Notes under the pieces: model-generated
What the model was told of the DNA's origin: nothing
The model's input: the letters and a program-made list of their open reading frames with translations, nothing else
Database searches by the model: none
Shown: positions 10,150-20,033 of the stretch, in pieces
Layout: every line of letters starts with the position of its first letter
Numbering within the stretch: position 1 is the first letter of the stretch
Program-made: the position numbers and the translations under genes
Source of the DNA: Natronospira sp.
GTDB lineage: Bacteria; Pseudomonadota; Gammaproteobacteria; Natronospirales; Natronospiraceae
Reading direction: 5' to 3'
Assembly: GCA_003558125.1 (NCBI GenBank)
Contig: PWMQ01000045.1
Coordinates: 21,403 to 85,402 of the forward strand
Length of the DNA stretch: 64,000 bases

Positions 10150-13100
10150 TTAATCATCCGACAACGCCAGCAGGCTGGCATTACCACCGACGGCGGCGGT
10201 GTTGACTGTCAGAGTACGCTCGTTGGCAAAACGTAGCATGTAGTGGGGGCCGCCGGCCTTGGGGCCAGTGCCGGAAAGGCCCTGCCCGCCGAAGGGTTGC
10301 ACGCCCACCACTGCGCCCACCATATTGCGATTCACATAGGCATTACCTACCTTGATGCGACGCTGGATGTAATCCGCCTCGCTGTCAATCCGGGTGTGGA
10401 TGCCCAGGGTAAGCCCGTAGCCGGTCTTGTTGACCGCGTCGATGACCCGATCCAGATCCTTGGCCTTGTAACGCACCACATGCAGGACCGGGCCAAATTG
10501 CTCTCGCTCCAGCATGGCAATGTCGTCAATCTCCACCGCCACAGGTGCCAGGAAGGTGCCATTGGCGCAGTTCGGGCCCAGAGGCGCTTCCTTGATCAAC
10601 TTGCCCTTGCCCTTGATCCACTCCACGTGCTCACTCAGCCCCTTGTAGGCCTTCTCGTCGATGACCGGACCAATATCGGTGCTCAGCAGACCAGGATCAC
10701 CCACCGTCAAGGTGTCCATGTAGCCGCTGAGGATTTCCAGCACGCGGGGGGCAATCTCCTCCTGGAGACAGAGAATACGCAGCGCGGAACAACGCTGGCC
10801 GGCACTGTGAAAGGCAGACTGTACGACGTCGTCGGCCACCTGTTCCGGCAGCGCCGAACTGTCAACAATCATGGCGTTCTGGCCGCCCGTTTCCGCAATC
10901 AAGGTGGGAATGATGCCTTCCCGCTCGGCCAGCGTGCGATTGACCAGCTTGGCGGTCTCGGTGGAGCCGGTAAAGGCCACACCGGCGATACGCTCATCCG
11001 GGGTGACAATCTTGCCGATCGTGCTGCCACGACAGGGCAGGAAATGCAGCACATCGCCGGGCACGCCGGCCTTGTGCAGCAGTTTGACCGCCAGGGAGCC
11101 AATCAGGGAAGTCTGTTCGGCCGGCTTGGCCAACACGGCATTGCCGGCGGCCAGGGCGGCGGTGACCTGACCGGTAAAGATCGCCAGAGGGAAATTCCAG
11201 GGGCTGATGCAGACAAACACACCCTTGCCGGTCAATCGCAGGGTATTCTTTTCGCCCGTGGGCCCCGGCAGCGGTATTTCCGCGCCAAACTTTTCTTCAC
11301 ACTGGTTGGCGTAGTAGCGCAGGAAGTCCACCGCCTCGCGAACCTCGGCAACGCCGTCAGGAATGGTTTTGCCGGCTTCGCGAGTACACAGGGCCATGAG
11401 TTCCCCCATGTGCGCCTCGTAGAGATCCGCCGCCTTGCGCAGAATGGCTGCCCGCTCGGCGGCCGGAGTGGCATCCCAGCTCGGCTGAGACTTGTGGGCA
11501 ATGTCGATGGCTTCACGAACCGCCGACTCCTCCGGCTCGTAATAGACACCCAGGGAACGGCGGTTATCGCTTGGGTCCACCGCCCGCACTTCCTTGCCAC
11601 CACCGTGGATCTTGCCACCAATAATCGTCCTGGCCTCCCATTGCTGCTGCATGGCCTTTTCCATGGCTTCAGCCAGCGGCGCCAACTCGTCCGGATCCGT
11701 GAGGTTCACGCCAAGGGAATTCTCCCGCTCCTGGCCGAAGCTGCGGTACAAGTCCTTGGGCAGGGGAATTTTCGGATGGGGAATCTGCTTAAGTTTTTCC
11801 ACTTCGGCCACCGGGTCCCTGGTGATCTGACTCACCGGCACCTTGGGATCCATGATGTGGTTCACAAAGGAGGTATTGGCGCCATTCTCCAGCAGACGAC
11901 GGACCAGATAAGGCAGCAGCTCCTTGTGCCGACCCACGGGGGCATAAACCCGGCAGGAGATTTCCGGCCTCTCCCGCATCACTTCGCCATAGAGTTCCTC
12001 CCCCATACCATGCAGGCGCTGGAACTCGTAATCGCTGCGACCACCGGCCATCTCCAGAATGCTGGCCAGGGTATGGGCATTGTGGGTCGCGAACTGGGAA
12101 TAGATCTGGTCGCACTCTTCCAGCAACTTGCGAGCGCAGGCAAGATAGGAAACGTCGGTATTCACCTTGCGGGTGAAAACCGGATAGGCGTGTTCGCCTT
12201 CCACCTGAGCCCACTTGATCTCATTATCCCAGTAGGCCCCCTTGACCAGCCGCACCGGCATCTTGCGACCGACATCGCTGGTGAGCGCATTCAGCCAGTC
12301 AATCAGCCGGATGCAGCGCTTCTGATAGGCCTGGATGGCCAGCCCGAAGCCTTCCCAGCCTTCCAGGGAGGGGGAGCGATAGACCGCTTCGATCACTTCC
12401 AGTGAGATATCCAGGCGATCGGCCTCCTCGGCATCCACTGTCAGCTGTATACCAGCGTCCCGGGCGCGCTCGGCCAGGCGCAGCAGCCGCGGCACCAGTT
12501 CATCCAGCACGGCTTCACGGTTGGCGTATTCATAGCGGGGATGCAGGGCAGACAGCTTCACCGAGATACTGTGGGCCTGCCAGATGGACTCATCCTTGCC
12601 CACGGCCTCGCCGGTCTTGTCGATCGCCTCGGCATAGGCCTCGAAATAGCGATCCGCATCGGTCCAGGTCAAGGCCGCTTCGCCCAGCATGTCAAAGCTA
12701 TGGCGATAATACCGGTGCTCCTTGCTGCGCGCGCGCTTGAGGGCCTCTTCAATAGTCCGCCCCATGACGAACTCGAAGCCCAGAATACGCATGGCCTGGC
12801 GCATGGCGCCCCGTATCATGGGCTCACCCAGGCGCGCCGTCAGCCGACTCATGAAACCGGAGACATCCTTGCGCGTGCGCTTGTCGACCTTGACGACCCC
12901 GCCGGTCAGCATCAGGCCCCAGGTGGACGCGTTGACAAACAGGGAGTCGCTCTCACCCATATGAGAGCGCCAATCACCGGAGGCGATCTTGTCCTGAATG
13001 AGCTTGTCGGCGGTAATGGCGTCGGGCACCCGAATCAGGGCCTCGCACAGGCACATCAACACCACACCTTCCTGGGAAGACAGGTCATACTGCTGCATGA

Positions 13101-13347
13101 AGGCGGAAATACCTGTCTTTTTCACGCCCTTCTTGCGAACCAGTTCCACGAGGGACTCGGCCTTGGCCACGATCCGACGCCGGGTGGCGTCATCCAGACG
13201 CGCCGCGGGCAGCAGGCGTTCCATGCATTCCGCCTCGTCGGCCAGGTAGAGCTTGTTCATTTCAGCCCGCCGTTCGTCCATGGCGGGGCGGCCATTCTCG
13301 AAAATGAAAGGGGTGGTTGCCGGCTGGCTGCGTTCGGGTAGTGCCAC
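10150..13347 (-). CDS. putA: Bifunctional proline dehydrogenase / glutamate-semialdehyde dehydrogenase
   Basis: 1065 residues from a GTG at 13347 preceded by GGGAG; the frame stays open upstream without a ribosome site. It oxidises proline to glutamate in two steps with substrate channelling. The N-terminal half is the FAD proline dehydrogenase barrel (VRLVKGAYWDNEIKWAQ). The C-terminal half is the aldehyde dehydrogenase, with catalytic Cys in SAGQRCSALR and Glu in AETGGQNA. There is no N-terminal ribbon-helix-helix domain, so unlike the E. coli protein it should not repress its own gene. Its end carries the conserved NTAAVGGNASLL tail. Confidence 0.97.
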   Translation of the reverse strand: MALPERSQPATTPFIFENGRPAMDERRAEMNKLYLADEAECMERLLPAARLDDATRRRIVAKAESLVELVRKKGVKKTGISAFMQQYDLSSQEGVVLMCLCEALIRVPDAITADKLIQDKIASGDWRSHMGESDSLFVNASTWGLMLTGGVVKVDKRTRKDVSGFMSRLTARLGEPMIRGAMRQAMRILGFEFVMGRTIEEALKRARSKEHRYYRHSFDMLGEAALTWTDADRYFEAYAEAIDKTGEAVGKDESIWQAHSISVKLSALHPRYEYANREAVLDELVPRLLRLAERARDAGIQLTVDAEEADRLDISLEVIEAVYRSPSLEGWEGFGLAIQAYQKRCIRLIDWLNALTSDVGRKMPVRLVKGAYWDNEIKWAQVEGEHAYPVFTRKVNTDVSYLACARKLLEECDQIYSQFATHNAHTLASILEMAGGRSDYEFQRLHGMGEELYGEVMRERPEISCRVYAPVGRHKELLPYLVRRLLENGANTSFVNHIMDPKVPVSQITRDPVAEVEKLKQIPHPKIPLPKDLYRSFGQERENSLGVNLTDPDELAPLAEAMEKAMQQQWEARTIIGGKIHGGGKEVRAVDPSDNRRSLGVYYEPEESAVREAIDIAHKSQPSWDATPAAERAAILRKAADLYEAHMGELMALCTREAGKTIPDGVAEVREAVDFLRYYANQCEEKFGAEIPLPGPTGEKNTLRLTGKGVFVCISPWNFPLAIFTGQVTAALAAGNAVLAKPAEQTSLIGSLAVKLLHKAGVPGDVLHFLPCRGSTIGKIVTPDERIAGVAFTGSTETAKLVNRTLAEREGIIPTLIAETGGQNAMIVDSSALPEQVADDVVQSAFHSAGQRCSALRILCLQEEIAPRVLEILSGYMDTLTVGDPGLLSTDIGPVIDEKAYKGLSEHVEWIKGKGKLIKEAPLGPNCANGTFLAPVAVEIDDIAMLEREQFGPVLHVVRYKAKDLDRVIDAVNKTGYGLTLGIHTRIDSEADYIQRRIKVGNAYVNRNMVGAVVGVQPFGGQGLSGTGPKAGGPHYMLRFANERTLTVNTAAVGGNASLLALSDD

Positions 13348-13560
13348 GATAAGACTCCCGCTGATATCCGGAAATAAGGACCACCGCCCCATAGGGGCGG
13401 CATGAATGCGATTGACGACTCTCCCGGCGACTCCCAGCAAAAGTGGCCGGGGCAGCCGTCAAGGCGACTATTCTAGCTCAAACGCCCGTCCGTGACAGCC
13501 CGTCGGGGCTGTCCATCTTGTTGGAAAAAATACGACAGGGGTTTGTTCCAAAAGGTTTTT

Positions 13561-13610
13561 TTCCAAACAGGGTCGTTTGGAAGGCGGTGCCGGCCACCTG
13601 GGCCGGCACC
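13561..13610. other. Two adjacent perfect hairpins 3' of the cyanophycinase gene
   Basis: GGTGCCGGCC (13586-13595) pairs perfectly with GGCCGGCACC (13601-13610). TTCCAAAC (13561-13568) pairs with GTTTGGAA (13575-13582). Read in the direction of the upstream S51 gene, neither is followed by a T run, so this is not a textbook terminator. It may be a Rho-dependent end, an mRNA stabiliser or a putA upstream site. The rest of the 279-bp gap shows no gene. Confidence 0.5.
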
Positions 13611-13626
13611 GGGCCCGGGGACAAGG

Positions 13627-15465
13627 TCAGAATTCGGCGGTCACGCTGTCAGAACAGCGCGCGCCCTCGGCATCGCATAGCTGATACACATAACTACCGC
13701 CACCCTGGCCGCCCGGGACATCCGTGTAGCTGTCGGAATCATCCACCACGACCACCTCTTCGCCATCCCGGAAGACCACCGCAGTCTCGTCCTCCAGGCC
13801 AGTCCAGGACAAATCCACATGATGGCGGCCACGTACCCTGTAGGGGTCAAGCTCTAGCTCCACCGAGTCTGTATCGCCGTCGTCGCCCCCGTTACCATCA
13901 TCATCACCGTTGCCATTATCATCCCCGTTCCCGGGCTCCCCGCCGGAAGCAATGGTCTCCACCTGCCCGGTTCGGGAATTCAGGGCCATGTCGCGGTTGT
14001 CTGAATCCGCCAGGACATGAACCCGCAACCCACTCATGCCCAGGGTGGCATCCACGCCATTCTTGGAATCAAAGTTGGCTGCCTCTGCCTGGAACTCCGC
14101 CGAGCGGGCATTGATGAAGATGCTCGCCAGATCGGGCCCAGCCAGCAATTGATCCGGCACCTCGGCAGATCGCTCAACGGCACCGCTGACGCCATTGTAG
14201 TCATCATGAAAGAGCAACAAGCCCAGCTGGACCCGCCCATCCCCCAATGCGGAGAAAACCGTTTCCTGGCGATACCCCCGCTCCCCATCTTCCAGAGCAT
14301 GGGTGTGGCCGGCCGCTTCCAGAATCACGGTGCCCCGGGTGCTTTCCTCAAGCTCAAAGGGGCTGTCGAAAATGAGCCATTGGAAATAGTCGGCATCGTT
14401 CACAACGGCGCCATCCACAAAAAGGGCACCATCATTGGCAGGACCCTCGCCAACCGTATCCACGGACTCGGCATCAATCGGCGGGATGGCCTCGGCTTCA
14501 TCAAAGCTCCATCGCCAGCCATCTGACAGCCGGTCCAGACGCACATCGGTATAGATCAATGGGCGACCGGGCTCCCGGACCATCTCGGTCTCCTGCAGGC
14601 TGGTAAAGAAGCTCACCCCACCGTGACCGATGACTTCCGCTTCACCCTCCTGAACCACAATGCCACTGTATTCCTCGATGCCAATACCCACCAGGCTGTC
14701 CGAGGCGCCATCGTCAATCGCCTTGGCATGAATACCCAGAAGACGACCCATTCGTCCCCGCCAGGTGTAATGCGTATCGACCACGGCATTGTCGAGGAAG
14801 GCCAGGAAATCTTCGTGGATGCCGCTGCCACCGTCCCGGTCATCCAGGTAGCTACTGTGGCTGTCGTATAGAACATCCGTGCTGATCATGTCCTGCCCCG
14901 AGGCATAGCTCAGTGAGGACAGACTCATGGCCCCGGCGCTGGTACCACCGATTGCACCGCCGGCGGCATGCACATCCCGAATATGGGACTCCAACAGCGT
15001 GCCTTTCCACCAGGTCACATACTCCCACTGGTCACCACCGCGAATAAAGATCACATCGGCATCGGCTACACCATCAACCACAGCGGGATCATCAGCCCGG
15101 TTGCGACTGTCAACTTCCACATTCTCGAAACTCACTTCTTTCCCGAGGGTGTCGCCAATCCAGACAAAGTATTCACCCAGCCAGTCCCTATCACTGGGGT
15201 TACTGGGGAAACTGGTCGCAAGGATGGCTACACGAACCACCCCGTCGCCGTGAATATCGCCGTTATCAAGCAACCGGGAATACAGCCCGTATGACCAGCT
15301 ACTGGTATCTCCTACATCACCTTCAGCGCCACCGCCGGCAAGGACCAGAAGTGCTTCCCCGCCATTACTCGTCTCGCCATTGCCCGATGAGGCATCGCTT
15401 TCGGAAAAGCAGGCGGCAGAAAGCGCGAAAAATAGCGATAGGACAGCAAACTTAAGATAAGGCAT
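13627..15465 (-). CDS. Cyanophycinase-like S51 peptidase lipoprotein (first copy)
   Basis: 612 residues from the ATG at 15465, which has GAGGAGGT upstream. The lipobox is LSAAC with Cys19, so the enzyme is exported and anchored. The S51 core has GGDQ (Gln146), nucleophile Ser176 in GGTSAGA, and DTHYTWRGRMGR holding His232 and Arg236, Arg238 and Arg241. From memory, the R-x-R-x-x-R spacing matches the arginine pocket of cyanobacterial CphB, which separates cyanophycinases from other S51 peptidases. A Gly/Asp-rich linker (about 510-535) and a fibronectin-III-like C-terminal domain follow. Predicted reaction: release of beta-Asp-Arg dipeptides from cyanophycin. Last gene of the tonB-yfcC operon. 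Activity is inferred, not shown. Confidence 0.87.
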   Translation of the reverse strand: MPYLKFAVLSLFFALSAACFSESDASSGNGETSNGGEALLVLAGGGAEGDVGDTSSWSYGLYSRLLDNGDIHGDGVVRVAILATSFPSNPSDRDWLGEYFVWIGDTLGKEVSFENVEVDSRNRADDPAVVDGVADADVIFIRGGDQWEYVTWWKGTLLESHIRDVHAAGGAIGGTSAGAMSLSSLSYASGQDMISTDVLYDSHSSYLDDRDGGSGIHEDFLAFLDNAVVDTHYTWRGRMGRLLGIHAKAIDDGASDSLVGIGIEEYSGIVVQEGEAEVIGHGGVSFFTSLQETEMVREPGRPLIYTDVRLDRLSDGWRWSFDEAEAIPPIDAESVDTVGEGPANDGALFVDGAVVNDADYFQWLIFDSPFELEESTRGTVILEAAGHTHALEDGERGYRQETVFSALGDGRVQLGLLLFHDDYNGVSGAVERSAEVPDQLLAGPDLASIFINARSAEFQAEAANFDSKNGVDATLGMSGLRVHVLADSDNRDMALNSRTGQVETIASGGEPGNGDDNGNGDDDGNGGDDGDTDSVELELDPYRVRGRHHVDLSWTGLEDETAVVFRDGEEVVVVDDSDSYTDVPGGQGGGSYVYQLCDAEGARCSDSVTAEF

Positions 15466-15498
15466 AAGACCTCCTCGGCTCAGCCAAGGCTGTAACAC

Positions 15499-17025
15499 CT
15501 AGCTGAACCCAATCAAAACGGCTCCCACCATGAAGGCCATGGAAAGCCCCAATAGCAGCAGCACAAAAGGAACGATGAACTTGACCCACGTCCACCAGGA
15601 AACCCGGGCCACACCCAGAACGCCCATGAGCACCGCGGAAGTGGGAATAATCAGGTTGGTCACTCCGTCACCCAGCTGAAAAGCCAGAACCGCCACCTGA
15701 CGGCTCACCCCCACCAGGTCTGCCAGTGGCGCCATGATGGGCATGGTCAGCGCAGCCTGTCCCGAGCCTGAAGCCACGAAGAAATTGAAGCCCGCCTGAA
15801 AGCCGAGCATGGACAGGGCCGATGCTATGGGGCCCTGCCCCTCCATGGCCTGGGACATGGCGTGCAGGATGGTGTTGAGGACCGAGGGCGAAGTGGGATC
15901 ATTGCCCCCGAGCACCACCAGGACCCCCTGGGCCATGGCCACAATCAGTGCCGCAGGCAGAAGCGCGGCAGCCCCTTCCTTGAAGGAGACCACTACGGCA
16001 TTGGTATCCATACCGTTAAGTCGGGAGACAGTGGCTATCACGCCGGCGGCCAGCCCCATGGTGAAGAACTGGGTAGCAATCTCGGCGATGTAATAGCCGC
16101 GAGCCGTAACGCCCCAGACAATCCAGGCGATCCCCGCCACGAGCACCAGGATCACCAGACCATGGGCCACGGTGAAACGATCCGATACCTGTTCTTCGAA
16201 GCGGTCACGAAACCAGGCATTGGCCTCCGGCACCGGCGATCGCCCTGGATCAGTCTTGACCCGACGGGCATGCCACAGTGCAAAAAGGATCAGGGTAGCC
16301 GTGAACACTGTCCACAGTACGCCCCGGAATCCAGCACCCGATAACACCGGCACCTCGGCGATTCCCTGAGCAACCCCCACGCTAAAGGGGTTCATCCAGG
16401 AACTGCCGAAACCCACCTGGGTCGCCACATAGGTGATCAAAATGGCGGTCAGGACGTCATAGCCCAACACCACGATCAAGGGAATGATGTTCATGGCCAG
16501 GGCAATGGCTTCCGCCCCCATGCCGAAGATGGCACCCCCCAGAGAGAACAGGACCGTAATCAGTGGCAACAGGACCATGTCTCGACCCCGCATGGCCTTG
16601 ACCACGCTGATCAGACCAGTCTGTATCGCGCCGGTACGCAGAATGATCCCGAAGGCGCCACCGATCAGGAGGATGAAGGCAATCACTCCCACGGCCGCGG
16701 AGTGTCTGTCACCTGCAACCAGCCCCTCGAAGGCAAAATTCAACAGCCCAGGGCTGCCCTCCTCATCACTGAACAGGCGCACACCGCGCCGGACCGGCTC
16801 GCCTTCCTCATCCTGAAGATATTGAAAGCTGCCGGGCACGACCACTTCCCGAGACCGCTCCACACCCTGCTGCTCATAGCTGACCACCCGGGTTTCCAAA
16901 GCGCCCTGGGGAACCACAAAGCTCAGCATCGCCGCTGCAATGACGATGAAGAACAGGATCACGAAGGTATCGGGAACGCGACTGGCCCCGGCCTGCGGTG
17001 TGACTGATGCGGCTGACTGACTCAT
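15499..17025 (-). CDS. YfcC/DcuC-family membrane permease
   Basis: 508 residues with about twelve membrane helices, N-terminal VPDTFVILFFIVIAAAMLSFVV, conserved FGMGAEAIALAMNIIPL and a C-terminal GDGVTNLIIPTSAVLMG. The family is annotated variously as C4-dicarboxylate carrier or basic amino-acid antiporter, and few members have proven substrates. Its place between a TonB receptor and a cyanophycinase suggests uptake of beta-Asp-Arg dipeptide or arginine; this is inference from context. A GGAG sits seven bases before the ATG. The next gene starts 33 bp downstream, so the two are cotranscribed. Confidence 0.88.
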   Translation of the reverse strand: MSQSAASVTPQAGASRVPDTFVILFFIVIAAAMLSFVVPQGALETRVVSYEQQGVERSREVVVPGSFQYLQDEEGEPVRRGVRLFSDEEGSPGLLNFAFEGLVAGDRHSAAVGVIAFILLIGGAFGIILRTGAIQTGLISVVKAMRGRDMVLLPLITVLFSLGGAIFGMGAEAIALAMNIIPLIVVLGYDVLTAILITYVATQVGFGSSWMNPFSVGVAQGIAEVPVLSGAGFRGVLWTVFTATLILFALWHARRVKTDPGRSPVPEANAWFRDRFEEQVSDRFTVAHGLVILVLVAGIAWIVWGVTARGYYIAEIATQFFTMGLAAGVIATVSRLNGMDTNAVVVSFKEGAAALLPAALIVAMAQGVLVVLGGNDPTSPSVLNTILHAMSQAMEGQGPIASALSMLGFQAGFNFFVASGSGQAALTMPIMAPLADLVGVSRQVAVLAFQLGDGVTNLIIPTSAVLMGVLGVARVSWWTWVKFIVPFVLLLLGLSMAFMVGAVLIGFS

Positions 17026-17040
17026 TTCATGGCTCCGGCA

Positions 17041-17067
17041 AACCCCCGACCCCAGGGGCCGGGGGTT
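17041..17067 (-). promoter_or_regulatory. Intercistronic hairpin between the TonB receptor and permease genes
   Basis: AACCCCCG (17041-17048) pairs with CGGGGGTT (17060-17067), and the loop itself has CCC/GGG complementarity. It lies in the 54-bp gap, 15 bp before the permease start. No T run follows. It could cap or stabilise the receptor mRNA and lower expression of the downstream genes. Confidence 0.6.
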
Positions 17068-17079
17068 GCTGCACTCTGA

Positions 17080-19833
17080 TTAACGACCAAAGGGCATGGT
17101 ATACCGGAGCCAGTAGAACCGGCCCATGGTGGTGTGATTTACCAGGTCCACGTTAGCCGAGGAACCAAGCACCCTGGGCGGCTCATCATCAAGGATGTTG
17201 TCCACATGTAGCGAGAGCCAGGATTCATTGTCGAAATCAAGGCTCACGCTGCCATCCCAGCGGTTCCAGGAGGAGACACGAGCGAGATCCCCAATATCCG
17301 CCCGTTCGATGTCATCCTCGTAGGAGCCGGTATGGCGCAAAAGCAGGCCAAATTGCCATGGCCCGGTGTTCCATCTCGCCTCGGCATTGACCAGCATTTC
17401 AGGATAACGCCAGGTACCGGCAAGGCTCTCTTCCGGCTCGATGGTGGACAGACGGCGCTTGAAGGAATTGATCCAGGTCGCGTCCAGGAAAAGCCTTAGA
17501 TTACCCGCCTGCCCCAGGTCGATTCGCTGCTCAATGGAAAGGTCCACACCATCGGTTTTCTGCTCACCCACATTGATGAGCTGGACAAAAACCTCCCACA
17601 AGCGGCTTTCCAGATCGCCGCTCATGGTTTCGATACCCACGTTTCCAGGGCCAATCCCACCGGGTTCAGCGATAAGATCCGGATCGTTCAATGCATCACG
17701 AAACACCACGGCATCGTCGATATCGACCAGATTGGTGTGCTCGAAACGCCAATAATCCAGACTGATGGTCAGATCATCCGTGGGGCTTGTCACGATGCCG
17801 AAGTTCCAGGAATCGGAGTCCTCCGCTTCCAGATCCGGGTTGCCGGTGATCTGGGACAGATAGGAGAGATCGTCGGCCTCGCCCTCACACCAATTGTCGA
17901 AAAACTCCGAATCCTCGGAACAGGGCAACGTCCCTGACGACAGGGTGATACCTGCACCCACCTGGGCCAGGGAGGGTGCCCGGAATGCCTGGGCCCAGGA
18001 GCCCCGCATCAGGAAGCGTTCATGGGGCTGCCAGCGGAAACCCACCTTCGGGCTGAAGGCACCGCTGAAGTCGCTGTAATGGTCGAATCGCCCCGCAAGC
18101 TGCATGTCGAAATTTTCAGCCAGGGGCACGTTGAACTCCGCATAAGCGGCGACCACATTCCTGTCCGCCTCCACATCCGTGGAACCGAATCCAAACACGG
18201 GCACCTGGAAGTTGTCATCCGGATCGGCCGTTGCCAGAGGCGAAGGATTGTCTTCGGCATATTCATGCCGGAACTCGGCACCGAAGGCCGCCGACAAGGC
18301 GCCATGACGAAGGCTGGCCAGATCACCGGCCAGACTGAAGTCAATGCCGTAAAGGCCGGACTCACCGCGCCGGGGTACACGCTCTCGGACCAGGTCCAGG
18401 ACTTCCGGGCTATTGGCATCCTGCCCACCAAAAGGGTTGTACCAAAGACCGTCCGTCTCGGGGTCACAACCCACACTGCCATCCGGGCAAAGTTCACCAA
18501 AGAGGCCGGCGCGGAACTTTTCCCGATTCATGATCCCGCTGATGGCTCGTTGCACGGAACGGTTACGGGCAACGGTCAGGGCGGTATCCCATTCCCAGTT
18601 GCCGTCGGTAATGCCGTCCAAACCGGTGACCAGACGCCAGGTATCGCTTTCCAAATCAATGGCGCGGGCTTCATTGAAACGCCCCCAGCCCTGGAATAGC
18701 GGATCGATACCGAACTGGTCCAGCTCATCGGCTCGCTCATCGATCTCTTCCTGAACGTCGGTGGGGATATCCGGGTGGTCCAGGGAAATGATCTCACCAG
18801 ACCAGGGTGCCGGTGCCGAATTCGCTTCACTCCTGTTCTGCTGGTAGATGAAATCGGCATACCAGCGGGTGCGATCAGTGATGTCAAAATGAGCGAACAC
18901 ACCCCCACCAATCCGCTCGGTCGGTGGCACAGTGTCAGTGAAGGCATTGCGGTTGAAGGAGCAGAACTCCCCGAAACGTCCGACGTCCTGAAGCTCAGGA
19001 GGACAGCTTTCCTCAATGAAGTCTTCCTGGATCAAGTCAGGGTCCACATTGAAGCTTGGCCAGCGGCCCTGCTGAGAGGGAAACGGCTCTACCGCCGTAA
19101 TGGAACGGTCACGGTCCCGGAGGGCGGAACGGTCATAATAGTCGATGAAGCCTGTCACATTGCCGTTTTCGAAGTTCCGGCCGAATGCCACATTGATACT
19201 GCTCCGACTGTCATTGCTGCTCGCCGCCGAGTCACCATAGCCGAGCCTTACCTCACCGCCGTCCAGGTCATCGCGGAGAATCACATTGACCACACCGGCC
19301 ACGGCATCCGCGCCGTAAATGGCTGAAGCGCCGGTTGCCAATACATCCACCCGGTCCACGGCAGCCATGGGGATGGAGTTGATATCAACAAATGATTCGC
19401 TTTGATTGGCGAAGGAAGCCACTGTCGTACGGCGTCCATTCACCAACACCAAGGTGGATGCGGTACCGAGACTGCGCAGGGAAACACCGGCAGCCCCCGC
19501 AGGACTATCGCCCGTCAATGTACCGCTCTGGGCCGTGGTGAAAGTCCCTTCACCGCCCCCCATCTGAGGTAGCAAACGAAGAAAGTCAATCAGCGAATCC
19601 TGCCCGGAGGCATCCAGATCTTCGCGGTCAAAGCTGAGGAGAGGCTGCACACCCTCCAGGTCAACACCGCGAATACGGGAACCGGTCACCTGGACCCGCT
19701 CCAGCTCCGCCTGACTTTCATCATCGGTGTCATCTGTCTCTGCAACGGCTAAGCCGTTCGCTGTCGTCATCCAGGCAAGGCTGGCGAACACAGCTACGGC
19801 CAACTTTGTATCAAAAGCGTTTTGATTGCTCAT
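17080..19833 (-). CDS. TonB-dependent outer-membrane receptor
   Basis: 917 residues from the ATG at 19833 (MSNQNAF). A signal peptide ends near TTANGLAVAE. The acidic N-terminus leads to a plug domain with GSRIRGVDLEGVQPL, LVLVNGRRT, and DRVDVLATGASAIYGADAVAGVVNVI. The remainder is a 22-strand barrel with alternating aromatic strands, ending RYTMPFGR. The terminal Arg is unusual because barrels normally end in Phe. The GSRI-type plug is typical of receptors for oligopeptides or large polymers rather than siderophores. First gene of the operon with permease and cyanophycinase, so cyanophycin or its fragments is the predicted ligand. Confidence 0.93.
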   Translation of the reverse strand: MSNQNAFDTKLAVAVFASLAWMTTANGLAVAETDDTDDESQAELERVQVTGSRIRGVDLEGVQPLLSFDREDLDASGQDSLIDFLRLLPQMGGGEGTFTTAQSGTLTGDSPAGAAGVSLRSLGTASTLVLVNGRRTTVASFANQSESFVDINSIPMAAVDRVDVLATGASAIYGADAVAGVVNVILRDDLDGGEVRLGYGDSAASSNDSRSSINVAFGRNFENGNVTGFIDYYDRSALRDRDRSITAVEPFPSQQGRWPSFNVDPDLIQEDFIEESCPPELQDVGRFGEFCSFNRNAFTDTVPPTERIGGGVFAHFDITDRTRWYADFIYQQNRSEANSAPAPWSGEIISLDHPDIPTDVQEEIDERADELDQFGIDPLFQGWGRFNEARAIDLESDTWRLVTGLDGITDGNWEWDTALTVARNRSVQRAISGIMNREKFRAGLFGELCPDGSVGCDPETDGLWYNPFGGQDANSPEVLDLVRERVPRRGESGLYGIDFSLAGDLASLRHGALSAAFGAEFRHEYAEDNPSPLATADPDDNFQVPVFGFGSTDVEADRNVVAAYAEFNVPLAENFDMQLAGRFDHYSDFSGAFSPKVGFRWQPHERFLMRGSWAQAFRAPSLAQVGAGITLSSGTLPCSEDSEFFDNWCEGEADDLSYLSQITGNPDLEAEDSDSWNFGIVTSPTDDLTISLDYWRFEHTNLVDIDDAVVFRDALNDPDLIAEPGGIGPGNVGIETMSGDLESRLWEVFVQLINVGEQKTDGVDLSIEQRIDLGQAGNLRLFLDATWINSFKRRLSTIEPEESLAGTWRYPEMLVNAEARWNTGPWQFGLLLRHTGSYEDDIERADIGDLARVSSWNRWDGSVSLDFDNESWLSLHVDNILDDEPPRVLGSSANVDLVNHTTMGRFYWLRYTMPFGR

Positions 19834-20008
19834 AAATCCCCCTGATCTCATCGGGATTCAAGGCCACCATCAGCCAGAGGCAGCTCTCCAGCTGTCATCC
19901 GAACGCCCACTGCGGACAGAAGACGCAGCAGCATCCTGAGGGATGTAGGCGGTTTAGGGGATGGCGCGGGTCCGACTGGTGCCGAGAGCACCGGGCGGGA
20001 ATGCACCA

Positions 20009-20029
20009 TCAGGTCACTGCGTGACCTGA
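20009..20029. promoter_or_regulatory. Perfect palindrome, candidate operator
   Basis: Arms TCAGGTCAC and GTGACCTGA are separated by TGC. The 9-bp arms match exactly. The dyad lies 176 bp upstream of the receptor start and about 290 bp upstream of the plus-strand S51 gene. No T run follows on either strand, so a protein-binding site is more likely than a terminator. Confidence 0.6.
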
Positions 20030-20033
20030 CGAT

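Noticed and set aside
10243..12405. 720-residue open frame on the plus strand
   Set aside because: Antisense to putA, whose catalytic motifs are unmistakable; a by-product of GC-rich codon use.
15499..17025. Permease called as a C4-dicarboxylate carrier
   Set aside because: The family name covers several substrates. Context favours a dipeptide or basic amino acid, so no dicarboxylate role or gene symbol is given.
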